A stretch of DNA of 64,000 nt from Chloroflexi bacterium CFX4 (GCA_021404685.1 QWHC01000009.1:1-64000), one strand, 5' to 3'. Counted from the stretch's first letter, positions 1 to 7,665 are shown. Program-made: numbers and translations. Notes: generated from the letters alone by a model not told the origin.

Positions 1-289
1 TCGTCTCATCCACCGCCAGCACCAGCTCTTTCAGCCGCAGGGCGCGCACCAGACTCGCCGTCCACACCGCGAAAAACTGCCACACATCTATGCCCTCGCG
101 CACAAAGCGCTGCAACCGCCGCCGCTGGCTCTCGGCACGCCCGCCCACACAGCCTGCCACGCGCCGTAGCTGGCTGTGATTGGCTCGCGCCACGCCTTGA
201 CTGAACAGGACGATGTTTGCCCGCGCATGGCGCGTCAGCCCTGTCCACTGTTTGCTCAGTTCACGCAACCAGTGATAAAATTTCCGCAT
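1..289 (-). CDS. Transposase, N-terminal part (runs off the window)
   Basis: Read on the minus strand from ATG at 289, the frame stays open for 96 codons to the window edge. It starts MRKFYHWLRELSKQW and ends LKELVLAVDET. A basic, Arg/Gln-rich N-terminal segment followed by a hydrophobic strand and the triplet D94-E-T is the layout of DDE transposases of IS4-like families, where this Asp is the first catalytic residue. The rest of the catalytic domain and the left end of the element lie outside the window. I could not find a convincing terminal inverted repeat between 290 and 420. The family is inferred from a short segment only, so it is a transposase-like protein with moderate certainty. 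Confidence 0.6.
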   Translation of the reverse strand, partial: MRKFYHWLRELSKQWTGLTRHARANIVLFSQGVARANHSQLRRVAGCVGGRAESQRRRLQRFVREGIDVWQFFAVWTASLVRALRLKELVLAVDET

Positions 290-653
290 GTGCTTCTGCC
301 CACTTGTTTTGTTGTAACTATGAGTGTCGCACAAGCACTCTTTTTGCCCTCTCGCGCCTTTCAGCAAATCCGCCAAACGCTGACCCTCGCCCACCCGCTC
401 GCCTCAAAAGTTACTGTCGCCCCCTCAGCTGCAAACGGGGAAAGGGCTAGGGATAGGGGCCACACATTTCCCAGAGTTTGCTACAATAAGCAGCTAGGGC
501 ATACAATCAGCCCGCGTGGAAACATAGCAGCACGGCGCAAGGTCTCTTGGGTAAAAAACCTTGTGAAAATGTTAATGCACAAATCAAAATTTATTTTTGG
601 TGTTTTGTGCAAATCTTCACACAATTTGGATGTAAGATTCATACGATTCGTTC
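290..653. other. Intergenic stretch between transposase and phosphoesterase
   Basis: No credible gene is seen. The stretch holds the presumed right end of the transposable element, one degenerate copy of the dispersed palindromic repeat (about 420-460), an extended -10-like TGCTACAAT at 479-487, and an A+T-rich segment (550-650) just before the phosphoesterase. TACGAT at 642-647 lies six bases before the phosphoesterase ATG and could be the -10 of a leaderless transcript, but no good -35 hexamer is seen at the right distance. Confidence 0.4.
420..460. repeat. Dispersed palindromic repeat, degenerate copy 1
   Basis: The segment carries GGGGAAAGGGCTAGGGATAG, which matches the right half of the repeat at 22188-22246 almost base for base. 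The left arm has decayed here. It lies between the divergent transposase and phosphoesterase genes. Confidence 0.55.
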
Positions 654-1262
654 ATGAAAATTTTAACGATTAGTGATAATGTATTAGCAACGCTGGAGAA
701 CCGCGAAAACTTGGTGCGGAACTATGGCGACGTGCAGGCGGTGGTGAGCTGTGGCGATATGCCCATCCACTACCTCGAATTCATCACGGATGCGCTGTGC
801 GTGCCGCTGCTTTATGTGCGTGGCAACCACGATGTGCATTACACCAATGAAAGCCCAGGTGGTGAAAACCTGCATGGGCGCGTGACGGCTTTTGGTGGGT
901 TGCTGTGGGCGGGCTTGGAGGGCTGTATTCGCTACAATCGTGAGCCGATCCAATACACACAAAGTGAGATGTACCGTCTGGTGCTGGCACTCTATCCCGC
1001 CGTGCTGCTGGCGCAACTGCGCCACAGCCGCCGCCTTGATGTGATGGTTACCCACTCGCCACCGCGCCACATTCACGACCTGCCCGACCGCGCACACATC
1101 GGCTTTAGCGCTTTTCGCCTGCTGCTGCGCTTATACCGTCCGCGTTACCTGTTGCACGGGCATGTGGATACGCACGGCGTGCAGCAAACCCATACACGCT
1201 TCCTGGAGATGGATGTCATCAACATCAATCCGTCGAAGGTTCTAACGTTAACCAATCAATAA
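654..1262 (+). CDS. Calcineurin-like metallophosphoesterase
   Basis: A 202-residue protein with the metal-binding motif series of calcineurin-like phosphoesterases in order: SDN near residue 7 (an unusual form of the usual D-x-H), CGDM near 34, GNHD near 58, THSPP near 133 and GHVDTH near 165. It should bind two metal ions and hydrolyse a phosphate mono- or diester; the substrate cannot be read from sequence. There is no signal peptide, so it acts in the cytoplasm. The usual first His of D-x-H is Asn here, which may alter one metal site. No Shine-Dalgarno sequence precedes the ATG. The ParB-fold gene follows after 14 bases, so the two are very likely cotranscribed. Confidence 0.8.
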   Translation: MKILTISDNVLATLENRENLVRNYGDVQAVVSCGDMPIHYLEFITDALCVPLLYVRGNHDVHYTNESPGGENLHGRVTAFGGLLWAGLEGCIRYNREPIQYTQSEMYRLVLALYPAVLLAQLRHSRRLDVMVTHSPPRHIHDLPDRAHIGFSAFRLLLRLYRPRYLLHGHVDTHGVQQTHTRFLEMDVININPSKVLTLTNQ

Positions 1263-1276
1263 GGAGGACGCGCCTT

Positions 1277-2152
1277 ATGATGATGTACCCTGATGATCCG
1301 GCGGCTGTCGCTCAATCTTCGCGCCATTTCTCGAATGCACGGATGCAAGCCTTTTGGCAAGAGGTTTGGGCACTGCTGACAGGCAAATCTATAGACTTGC
1401 TGCGCTTTGAGGAAGTGAAACAACGTTTGCGCCTCACCGATGAGCGCTATCTTGGTCTGCGGGAGATACCCTTGGAAAAAATTGTGGGCAGCGTTGGGCG
1501 CTACCGCGATTTTACGCGCAGCTTCCTGCCGCGCACCAACGCCGTGCGCTCACGCTGGCAGCGCCTAGATGCCCTTGCCCGCGGACCGGAGGGCTTTCCG
1601 CCGATTGAAGCCTATAAGGTCGGTGAGGTGTATTTTGTGATTGACGGCAACCACCGCGTTTCGGTGGCGCGCCAGCTTGGCGCGAAGACGATTGAGGCAT
1701 ACGTTACAGAGCTGCGAACGCCCGTGCCGATTGACGAGAACACTACCGAGAAAGACCTGATTCAAAAAGAGGGCTACGCAGACTTTTTGCGCCGCACGCG
1801 CCTAGATAGCCTGCGCCCGGAGACGCAGATCATCCTCAGCGAGCCTGATCGCTACCGCCAGTTGCTAGAGCATATCTCGGTGCATCGTTACTTTATGGGC
1901 ATGGATCAGCAGCGTGAAGTGACGTGGGAAGAGGCAGTGTGCAGTTGGCACGATAACGTCTACATGCCGCTGGTCAACCTCATCCGCAAATATGAGATGC
2001 TGGATCACTTTCCGGGACGCACTGAGGCAGACCTGTATGCATGGTTGATCAAGCACCAAGAGGCACTGCGCCTGCATCACGGCGGCGAATATATGACACC
2101 TGAGGCAACCGTTGCTGATTTTCTGAGCAAGCTGCCTGAGGCACGGCGCTGA
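1277..2152 (+). CDS. ParB/Srx-fold domain protein of unknown role
   Basis: 291 residues. The segment around residues 100-140 has the ParB N-terminal/sulfiredoxin-like pattern: a strand IEAYKVGEVYFVIDGNH followed by RVSVARQLG, with D123-G-N-H-R127 at the position of the ParB nucleotide-binding turn. The C-terminal half (150-291) is helical, acidic and unknown to me. A strong AAGGAGG at 1260-1266 overlaps the stop codon of the phosphoesterase, which ties the two genes translationally. Proteins of this type in Chloroflexota sometimes carry an added stress-protein domain; none is present here. A CTP- or nucleotide-dependent role is possible but is inference only. Confidence 0.6.
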   Translation: MMMYPDDPAAVAQSSRHFSNARMQAFWQEVWALLTGKSIDLLRFEEVKQRLRLTDERYLGLREIPLEKIVGSVGRYRDFTRSFLPRTNAVRSRWQRLDALARGPEGFPPIEAYKVGEVYFVIDGNHRVSVARQLGAKTIEAYVTELRTPVPIDENTTEKDLIQKEGYADFLRRTRLDSLRPETQIILSEPDRYRQLLEHISVHRYFMGMDQQREVTWEEAVCSWHDNVYMPLVNLIRKYEMLDHFPGRTEADLYAWLIKHQEALRLHHGGEYMTPEATVADFLSKLPEARR

Positions 2153-2214
2153 TAAGCACGGGTCGGGTGTCGTCCGACCCATCCTTTTCCAATAGGACAC
2201 AAGCCGGCGTACCT

Positions 2215-2616
2215 CTATTCGACGCTATCCAGCCAGGCGAAAGCATCTTCCAGTTGGGAAAAAACACGCATCTGAACGCCCATCCGATAGAGGTTATCAA
2301 TCACAGGCGACATGCTGCCCGCCGCCTCGATTGCTTCTGGCACAACAATCGCCCAATACTTCCAGCCCAATGCCACCGTTTGGCGGTTCCAGGCAACGCC
2401 CCACTCGGCATCTTCAGGCGATAAGGGTCCGTTCTTGCGGTCATCCGAAAGCCACTTCGTTGCACCATATTGCTTCAACGCCGCTGTGCCTGCCAAAAGC
2501 GCATCGCGCAGCGGCTGACCGCTGATGGGACTGTGAATGACGTGGTAGATGATCTTTTTATCGGGAAGGTATTGGATGGTGATAAAGTCAGTGTCAACGA
2601 TGGTAATCGCTGTCAT
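2215..2616 (-). CDS. Small STAS/SpoIIAA-like protein, copy A
   Basis: 133 residues in an alternating strand/helix pattern, starting MTAITIVDTDFITIQYL and ending AFAWLDSVE. The length and the pattern (two N-terminal strands, a helix with GTAALKQYG, then strand-helix-strand with a closing helix) resemble SpoIIAA/STAS-like proteins, which act as small regulatory partners. I do not recognise a precise family. The start ATG at 2616 follows AAGGAG with good spacing. Its neighbour at 2712-3116 is a close paralogue (about 83% identical), lying directly upstream in the same direction; the two should be cotranscribed unless the hairpin between them stops transcription. No catalytic motif and no membrane segment are present. 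Confidence 0.6.
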   Translation of the reverse strand: MTAITIVDTDFITIQYLPDKKIIYHVIHSPISGQPLRDALLAGTAALKQYGATKWLSDDRKNGPLSPEDAEWGVAWNRQTVALGWKYWAIVVPEAIEAAGSMSPVIDNLYRMGVQMRVFSQLEDAFAWLDSVE

Positions 2617-2650
2617 CGTAAAACTCCTTACTTGGTTTAATTTCTAAAGC

Positions 2651-2685
2651 GCGCTGTATATTGAGCTGCACCCAATATACAGTGC
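2651..2685. promoter_or_regulatory. Inverted repeat between the two STAS-like genes
   Basis: CTGTATATTG at 2654-2663 and CAATATACAG at 2673-2682 are perfect 10-base inverted repeats with a 9-base loop; three further pairs including one G-T extend the stem to 13. The stem is A+T-rich and has no U-run after it on the minus strand, so an operator or mRNA-processing structure is as likely as a terminator. Confidence 0.5.
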
Positions 2686-2711
2686 ATTGAATTTTTTAGA
2701 GGGTTTTACCT

Positions 2712-3116
2712 TTACTCAACGCTATCCAACCATGCAAAGGCTTCTTCCAGCTTGGTGAATACCCGCATCCGCAAGCCAAGCTGATAGAGGCTATCAATGA
2801 CAGGCATCAGGCTGCCCGCCGCCTCGATTGCTTCTGGCACAACAAGCGCCCAATATTTCCAGCCCATCTCGACGGTACGGCGATTCCAAACATTGAAGCC
2901 CCACTCGGCATCTTCAGGCGGCAGCGGTCCGTTCTTACGATCATCCGAAAGCCACTTGGTGGCACCATACTGGCGCAGCGCTTCTGTGCCTGCGTTCAGC
3001 GCATCGCGCAGCGGCTGACCGCTGATGGGACTGTGAATGACGTGGTAGATGATTTTTTTATCGGAAAGGTATTGGATGGTGATGAAATCGGTGTCAACGA
3101 TGGTGATAGCGGTCAC
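2712..3116 (-). CDS. Small STAS/SpoIIAA-like protein, copy B
   Basis: 134 residues, paralogue of the protein at 2215-2616; roughly 22 substitutions and one inserted Asn distinguish them. I place the start at the GTG at 3116 (VTAITIVDTDF) because GAAGGAG lies seven bases upstream and because this aligns residue for residue with copy A. A longer frame opens at 3167 (MHEVMGV) but has no counterpart in copy A and would place the ribosome binding site inside the gene. The conserved core, including KKIIYHVIHSPISGQPLRDA and WLSDDRKNGPL, is identical in both, so these surfaces are probably functional. Function unknown; a protein-protein regulatory role is inferred from fold resemblance only. Confidence 0.6.
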   Translation of the reverse strand: MTAITIVDTDFITIQYLSDKKIIYHVIHSPISGQPLRDALNAGTEALRQYGATKWLSDDRKNGPLPPEDAEWGFNVWNRRTVEMGWKYWALVVPEAIEAAGSLMPVIDSLYQLGLRMRVFTKLEEAFAWLDSVE

Positions 3117-3220
3117 GGTAAAACTCCTTCTTTGAATTAGTTGTTCAACGCCCATGACTTCATGCATTGTAGCATAGGAGATGTTTCATATAAGTTGAAT
3201 TAAGGAAATTTTTCATAATT

Positions 3221-3250
3221 AAGATGCACATCTTTTTTAAGATGCGCCTT
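3221..3250. promoter_or_regulatory. Candidate operator upstream of the STAS-like pair and ctpA
   Basis: AAGATGCACATCTT at 3221-3234 is a perfect palindrome (6-base arms, 2-base centre). A half-matching copy, AAGATGCGCCTT, follows at 3239-3250, 18 bases (just under two helical turns) further on. It sits in the divergent region between copy B (start 3116) and ctpA (start 3380). Repeated palindromes on one DNA face are typical for a dimeric regulator. Confidence 0.35.
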
Positions 3251-3327
3251 AGAAGTATTTCAAAAGTGGTGTGCGACGGAAAATTTGCCTGATGCGTGCT
3301 GTGTTTGCCACGATCCGCGCTAGGCTG

Positions 3328-3336
3328 TGCTACAAT
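3328..3336 (+). promoter_or_regulatory. Extended -10 promoter for ctpA
   Basis: TGCTACAAT gives a TACAAT hexamer preceded by the TG dinucleotide of extended -10 promoters. TTGCCA at 3305-3310 is a weak -35 at an over-long 20-base spacing. It lies 44 bases before the ctpA ATG. Confidence 0.4.
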
Positions 3337-3379
3337 CGCTTTATCAACTGGCAACAACCTTTAATGGAGAAGATGGCTT

Positions 3380-4585
3380 ATGCACGCTCCCACTCACAAA
3401 CGGCGCGCCATGCTCATGACAGTGCTGCGCGGCTTCGCTTTTGGCGCGCTGTTGGGCGCGGTTTTTATTGCAGGCTTCCTCTTTCGCGGTGCGATGCCTT
3501 CCCAAGCGCAAGGCAGCCGCCAATATCCGCTGCTGGAGCAAGCACAAGGGCTGCTGACCGACCACTATCTGCGTGAACTGCCCAACCAAACGCAGCTTGA
3601 GTATGGCGCTATTCGCGGGATGCTCGGCACGCTGAACGACCGCCTGACCTACTTCATTGATCCGCCAGTGGCTGCCAGCGAGTCGAATGTTTTGGCAGGG
3701 CAATATGGCGGCATTGGCGTGCAAGTCAGCCGCGACGAGGCAGGACGCTTCCGCCTATATCCCTTCCGCGATGGTCCGGCGGCGCGTGCCGGCGTGCGCG
3801 ATGGCGATATCCTCTTGAAGGTGAATGATCAAGAGGTGCCGCCCGAAACACGCCAAGATGCCGTGGATCAGCTTTTGCGCGGTGAGGTGAAAGAAGGTAA
3901 CGGTGTTAAGATCGAAGTGCGCGCCGAATCTGAGGCGGAAAACACGCGCACCTACACCATTCCCTTTGAGACAATCGAAGTGCCGTCAGTCGTCTGGCGA
4001 ACCTTAGAGGAAGAGCCTGCCTTTGGCTATATTCAGGTGCTGCGCTTCACCAGCCGCACGCCAAGCGAACTGAGCAAAGCCTTTGAGGAACTTGGCGCTG
4101 CCAACATCCGCGCTTTGGTGCTGGATATGCGGAATAATCCGGGCGGCTTGTTGCAAGAATCAATCACAGTTGCCAGTCAATTCTTGCCGCCTGATCTTGT
4201 GGTGCTTTATGAGCAGAGCAAGCAGGGCGAAAAGGAATACCGCGTGCGCGATGGCAGCACCTTTACCGAACTGCCAATGGTCGTGCTGATCAATGGCGGT
4301 ACGGCAAGCGCCGCTGAACTGGTGGCAGGCGCGCTTAAGGATCACGGGCGTGCGTCGGTCGTTGGTCAGCGCAGCTTTGGCAAAGGCACTGTGCAGCTCA
4401 TCTTCCAACTGATGGATAAATCGTCCATTCACATCACCACGGCGGAATTCTTGCCACCCAGCCGCCAAACCTTAGAAGGGGTGGGCATTGAGCCCAATGT
4501 GCCAATGATTCCCGATAGCAGCGGGCGCGATGTCGAACTGGGCGAGGCGATTCGCCGCCTGCGCGATCTGATCGCCGAAGGCTGA
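3380..4585 (+). CDS. ctpA: Carboxyl-terminal processing protease (S41 family)
   Basis: A 401-residue S41 serine protease that cleaves C-terminal tails of envelope proteins. A single hydrophobic segment at residues 16-38, ending in an AQAQ-like site, exports or anchors it outside the membrane. A PDZ domain spans about 100-185 (GGIGVQVSRDEAGRF, then GPAARAGVRDGDILLKVN), followed by the protease core. The Ser-Lys dyad is visible: S310 in GGTASAAEL and K335 in SFGKGTVQL, the normal 25-residue spacing. ALVLDMRNNPGGLL is the conserved oxyanion-side segment. Length is normal for the family. The ATG follows a GGAGA-type ribosome binding site. It faces the SARP regulator convergently, separated by a strong hairpin. 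Confidence 0.93.
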   Translation: MHAPTHKRRAMLMTVLRGFAFGALLGAVFIAGFLFRGAMPSQAQGSRQYPLLEQAQGLLTDHYLRELPNQTQLEYGAIRGMLGTLNDRLTYFIDPPVAASESNVLAGQYGGIGVQVSRDEAGRFRLYPFRDGPAARAGVRDGDILLKVNDQEVPPETRQDAVDQLLRGEVKEGNGVKIEVRAESEAENTRTYTIPFETIEVPSVVWRTLEEEPAFGYIQVLRFTSRTPSELSKAFEELGAANIRALVLDMRNNPGGLLQESITVASQFLPPDLVVLYEQSKQGEKEYRVRDGSTFTELPMVVLINGGTASAAELVAGALKDHGRASVVGQRSFGKGTVQLIFQLMDKSSIHITTAEFLPPSRQTLEGVGIEPNVPMIPDSSGRDVELGEAIRRLRDLIAEG

Positions 4586-4612
4586 GTGCGGCGCGTTACG
4601 AAATAAACAAAA

Positions 4613-4645
4613 GTGCGGCAGAGTGTATTGTGGACTCTGCCGCAC
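4613..4645. terminator. Bidirectional hairpin between ctpA and the SARP gene
   Basis: GTGCGGCAGAGT (4613-4624) and ACTCTGCCGCAC (4634-4645) form a perfect 12-base stem with a 9-base loop between two convergent genes. A-rich sequence precedes it (AACAAAA), giving a U-run for the minus-strand transcript; the plus side has only a weak U-tract. Confidence 0.7.
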
Positions 4646-4671
4646 GCTATTCAAAACTTAATCGGATTCGA

Positions 4672-5949
4672 TCACTTGCCCGACCGTATTTTGTTATACA
4701 TCGCTTGGGTCACTTTGGAAGGCGGAATGCCAAGCGTGCGCTTCAAGATTTCTGCAAGCTTCTCGTACTGCGCGATGGCTTTCGTCGTCTCGCCGCGCAA
4801 GCTGTAGAGCGACATCAACTCGCGGTGAATATCCTCACGCTGCGGCACTTCGCGCATGGCACGTAGGTAGAAGTGGATCGAGCGTTCCGTGTCGTTCTGG
4901 ATGCGGTAGACACGCGCTATGCCGATCAACGCTTCTGCATAGGCAAGGCGAAGCTGCTCTCTGCGCTTGACCATCCAACTCATGTCGTTTTTGTAGAGGA
5001 ACGGCGTTCGGTAGAGCTTGATGGCGTTATACCAGACTTGCGGATCATCGGGCGGATTCAGACGGCTTTCTTCGATGATGCTCTCGAAGCGCGCTACGTC
5101 GTAGTGGACTGCCATTTGCCCCGATGGGCGGTAGAAACCAGCAGAATATTGCGTTAGCTCATAGCCCAATCGCTCGCTGATCTTTCGTTTGGTCACGTGG
5201 AAGACGTTGGTCGCCTCTTTGGTGGGCAACTCGGGCCAAAAGGTATCGAAGATTTCATCACGGGTGACCATCGGATGATCGACAAAGAAGTAGAACAGAT
5301 TCCTAGGTAGCGGACCGTCCCACGTTGTAATCGGCATTCCATCCACGAAAACATAGCCTGCTGCCAAACCGTAGACTTCTAGGTGGGCAGGTTCAGTTCG
5401 GTTCGGGTTGAAAATGCCGCTATCCAGTGTTTCGCTATCACCCAGGACAGTTGCCACGCCTTCTTGCACTTTATTGAACCACATCTTGTAGTCAAGCAAT
5501 CTGCTGTTTAAGACTAACTTAATGTCATTCGGAAGTGATTCGGCAAGGCGGCTAAAGAAGGTATCTAGCGTGGCGCGATCCGCCTCAGGGTTGTTCAGCA
5601 ATAGGTCGGCGTTATCAACCACAAGGTAACTTGGTTTCGGCTTCGCTTTTTTCAAGTCAGCCGCAAGTGCTTCAGCACAATCGGCGGCGTCAGCTTTTCT
5701 GGAGGCAGCCTGCGCGGTCTGGGCGCCAAACTTCGGGTCAAAGTCGCGCAGTGCTTCTGCCATTTCACTCAGAAAGGTGTGCAGGGTAGCCCTCTCATTA
5801 AGCGCAAAGTAGTAAGCCTCGCTACCAGCTTCCAAGAACCATGCCAACAAAGTATTTCTGCCGCGAAAGCGTGGTGCAAGGAGTATTAGGTTGCGGTCTT
5901 GGGTTTGAATTGAGACTTCTTCAGGTGTAAACACGGTATGGTTACTCAT
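4672..5949 (-). CDS. SARP/BTAD-type regulator with degenerate ATPase domain
   Basis: 425 residues in three parts. Residues 15-190 look like the STAND/MalT-type ATPase of large LuxR-like regulators, with a Walker B-like strand YLVVDNADLLL near 110, but the P-loop position reads RFRGRNTLL (27-35): Arg31 and Asn32 replace the Lys-Thr that bind phosphate. Residues about 195-290 form an OmpR-like winged helix (VTRDEIFDTFWPELPTKEATN), and 290-425 a BTAD helical repeat domain (YRTPFLYKND, then ARVYRIQNDTERSIHFYLRA). That C-terminal pair is the SARP architecture, which activates transcription by binding spaced direct repeats. Cytosolic. A matching pair of direct repeats lies upstream (6227-6244). ATP binding is probably lost. 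Confidence 0.8.
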   Translation of the reverse strand: MSNHTVFTPEEVSIQTQDRNLILLAPRFRGRNTLLAWFLEAGSEAYYFALNERATLHTFLSEMAEALRDFDPKFGAQTAQAASRKADAADCAEALAADLKKAKPKPSYLVVDNADLLLNNPEADRATLDTFFSRLAESLPNDIKLVLNSRLLDYKMWFNKVQEGVATVLGDSETLDSGIFNPNRTEPAHLEVYGLAAGYVFVDGMPITTWDGPLPRNLFYFFVDHPMVTRDEIFDTFWPELPTKEATNVFHVTKRKISERLGYELTQYSAGFYRPSGQMAVHYDVARFESIIEESRLNPPDDPQVWYNAIKLYRTPFLYKNDMSWMVKRREQLRLAYAEALIGIARVYRIQNDTERSIHFYLRAMREVPQREDIHRELMSLYSLRGETTKAIAQYEKLAEILKRTLGIPPSKVTQAMYNKIRSGK

Positions 5950-6045
5950 AGCTCTCTATCCGAAAAGGTTAGTCAAAGGATGCACTGCTGAATCCAACAA
6001 GTTTAATGGAAGCACTTTACGTAATATTTAATGGATTTGCTTTGC

Positions 6046-6074
6046 ATTATAGGTGTTTCTTCACACAAGCGCAA
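6046..6074 (-). promoter_or_regulatory. Sigma-70-type promoter for the SARP gene
   Basis: On the minus strand TTGCGC (6069-6074) and TATAAT (6046-6051) are separated by exactly 17 bases. Transcription would start near 6039, giving a leader of about 90 nt before the ATG at 5949. Confidence 0.6.
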
Positions 6075-6213
6075 GTGCTTTATTGTACGCCTGTAGGGGC
6101 AATAAACTGAACGGCGCTAAGTTGCAGTTTAAGAGAATACCTATTTGAAGCCTAGATAGGCGGGCCTCTGGCAATTTAAATGAACATTTACTAAACGCAC
6201 AAATTTAAGGAAA

Positions 6214-6244
6214 ATTAAACCATTCTCATGAAATTCTCATGAAA
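6214..6244 (-). promoter_or_regulatory. Candidate SARP box: two heptamers and a -10-like hexamer
   Basis: An exact 11-base tandem repeat occupies 6222-6243. Read on the minus strand it gives heptamer TTTCATG (6238-6244), 4 bases, heptamer TTTCATG (6227-6233), 7 bases, then TTTAAT (6214-6219). Known SARP regulators bind heptameric direct repeats with an 11-base period placed about 8 bases before the -10 hexamer, so the geometry fits. It lies just after hisS and about 275 bases ahead of the SARP start. Binding is inference. A second, more ordinary promoter lies closer to the gene (6046-6074). Confidence 0.4.
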
Positions 6245-6254
6245 CCCTAGCGAA

Positions 6255-7610
6255 TTACAACAGCTTTTGTGCAATTTGACTAACTTCAGCCCCTGAAACA
6301 ACCTGTTCGTGTTGGTCGCTGAGGCGCTTCAGCTTAACGGTGCCTGCTTGCAGTTCATCTTCACCCAGCACTGCTACCAGCGGAATGCCGCGCTTATCGG
6401 CATAAGCAAACTGCTTGCCCAGCTTGGCGCCGCCGGCGAAGACTTCCACCGAAAGCCCCGCCGCACGCAGTTGGCTTGCCAAACGCAGCGCAGCGGGGCG
6501 CAACGTTTCGTTAAAGACCGTTACCAAGACCTGCACAACAGTCCGCCGCAAGTGTGGCGGATACATGCCGCGCTTTTCCATCAGCACAATAAGGCGCTCA
6601 ATACCAAGGCTGATTCCAACCGTTGGCAGCGGCGTTTTGCGGAATAAGCCGATCAACTCATCGTATCTGCCACCACCAATGAGGCTACCAACGCGCTCTT
6701 CTGGATCGGCACTGAGCGAGACTGCCTCAAAGATCGGTCCAGTATAGTAGCCAAGCCCACGCACCATCGAAGGATCAAACTCTACTAGGGCGCTTGGCAC
6801 CTCAGAGGCAGCAAGGTAGTAAAAGACCTTTTCGAGTTCTGCCAAACCCTCAAGGGCAAGCGGCACCCCGGAGAGCGTCTCGCGCAGGTGACCGATCAGC
6901 CTTTCTGCCACAGCATACCCGCGCTCGGTGGTCGCACCGCTGCCGATCAACGCCATGATGCGCGCCACCGTCTCGGCGGCGATACCGCCCTTGATCAGTT
7001 CGTCGCGCACGCCCTCCACACCGATCTTGTCCAGCTTATCAATAGAGCGGTAGAGATTTGCCAGCGCCTCGCCTTCCAAGCCGGCGTAAATGCCAATGCC
7101 GGTCAGCAGTTTGCGGTTGTTGATCTTCATGGCAAAGTCGCTAAAGCCAAGCCGCTGAAGCGCCATCACCGCCACGCTGATCACTTCCGCGTCCGCTTCC
7201 ATGCCTTCCACGCCGACGCAATCAACGTCGCATTGGTAAAATTCGCGGTATCTGCCGCGTTGCGGGCGTTCAGCACGCCAGACCGGCGCAATCTGGTAGC
7301 GGCGGAAGGGCAGGCTGAGTTTGCTCTCTTGCAGGGCAAAGGCACGTGCTAAGGGAACTGTTAGGTCGTAGCGCAGGGCAAGTTTTTCTTTGCCGCCGGG
7401 ATGCTGCGCGTGGAAGATCAGCTTTTCGGCATCCGCGCCGTATTTGCCAAGCAAGGTCTCTTCAAGTTCTAAGACAGGTGTTTGGAGAGGTTCGTAACCA
7501 AATGCCTCAAAGACACGGGCAACAGTCTCAATCACATATTGACGGCGCAGCACATCTTCGGGCAGAAAATCGCGCATACCACTGGGTAAACGCGGGGTAA
7601 TCTTCTCCAC
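6255..7610 (-). CDS. hisS: Histidine--tRNA ligase
   Basis: A 451-residue class II synthetase charging tRNA-His. Motif 2 is seen as QIAPVWRAERPQRGRYREF near residue 110, the histidine-specific loop as GLGYYTGPIFEAV near 285, and motif 3 as GISLGIERLIVLM near 340; the anticodon-binding domain follows (VQVLVTVFNETLRPAALRL). TLGKYGADAEKLIF and LRYDLTVPLARAF are the usual N-terminal catalytic signatures. The start is GTG at 7610, preceded by AAGGATAA. It is transcribed as a unit of its own: a hairpin separates it from the upstream GH13 gene, and the SARP gene lies beyond an intergenic region of about 305 bases. Confidence 0.95.
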   Translation of the reverse strand: MEKITPRLPSGMRDFLPEDVLRRQYVIETVARVFEAFGYEPLQTPVLELEETLLGKYGADAEKLIFHAQHPGGKEKLALRYDLTVPLARAFALQESKLSLPFRRYQIAPVWRAERPQRGRYREFYQCDVDCVGVEGMEADAEVISVAVMALQRLGFSDFAMKINNRKLLTGIGIYAGLEGEALANLYRSIDKLDKIGVEGVRDELIKGGIAAETVARIMALIGSGATTERGYAVAERLIGHLRETLSGVPLALEGLAELEKVFYYLAASEVPSALVEFDPSMVRGLGYYTGPIFEAVSLSADPEERVGSLIGGGRYDELIGLFRKTPLPTVGISLGIERLIVLMEKRGMYPPHLRRTVVQVLVTVFNETLRPAALRLASQLRAAGLSVEVFAGGAKLGKQFAYADKRGIPLVAVLGEDELQAGTVKLKRLSDQHEQVVSGAEVSQIAQKLL

Positions 7611-7665
7611 AATAAATTATCCTTATGTGAAAAGCAGCATCGAATAGGCAACAGGGTAATCATAA

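Noticed and set aside
176-673. 165-codon plus-strand frame at the left end
   Set aside because: It spans the opposite strand of the transposase, a repeat copy and the phosphoesterase promoter, and overlaps the phosphoesterase start; no family resemblance.
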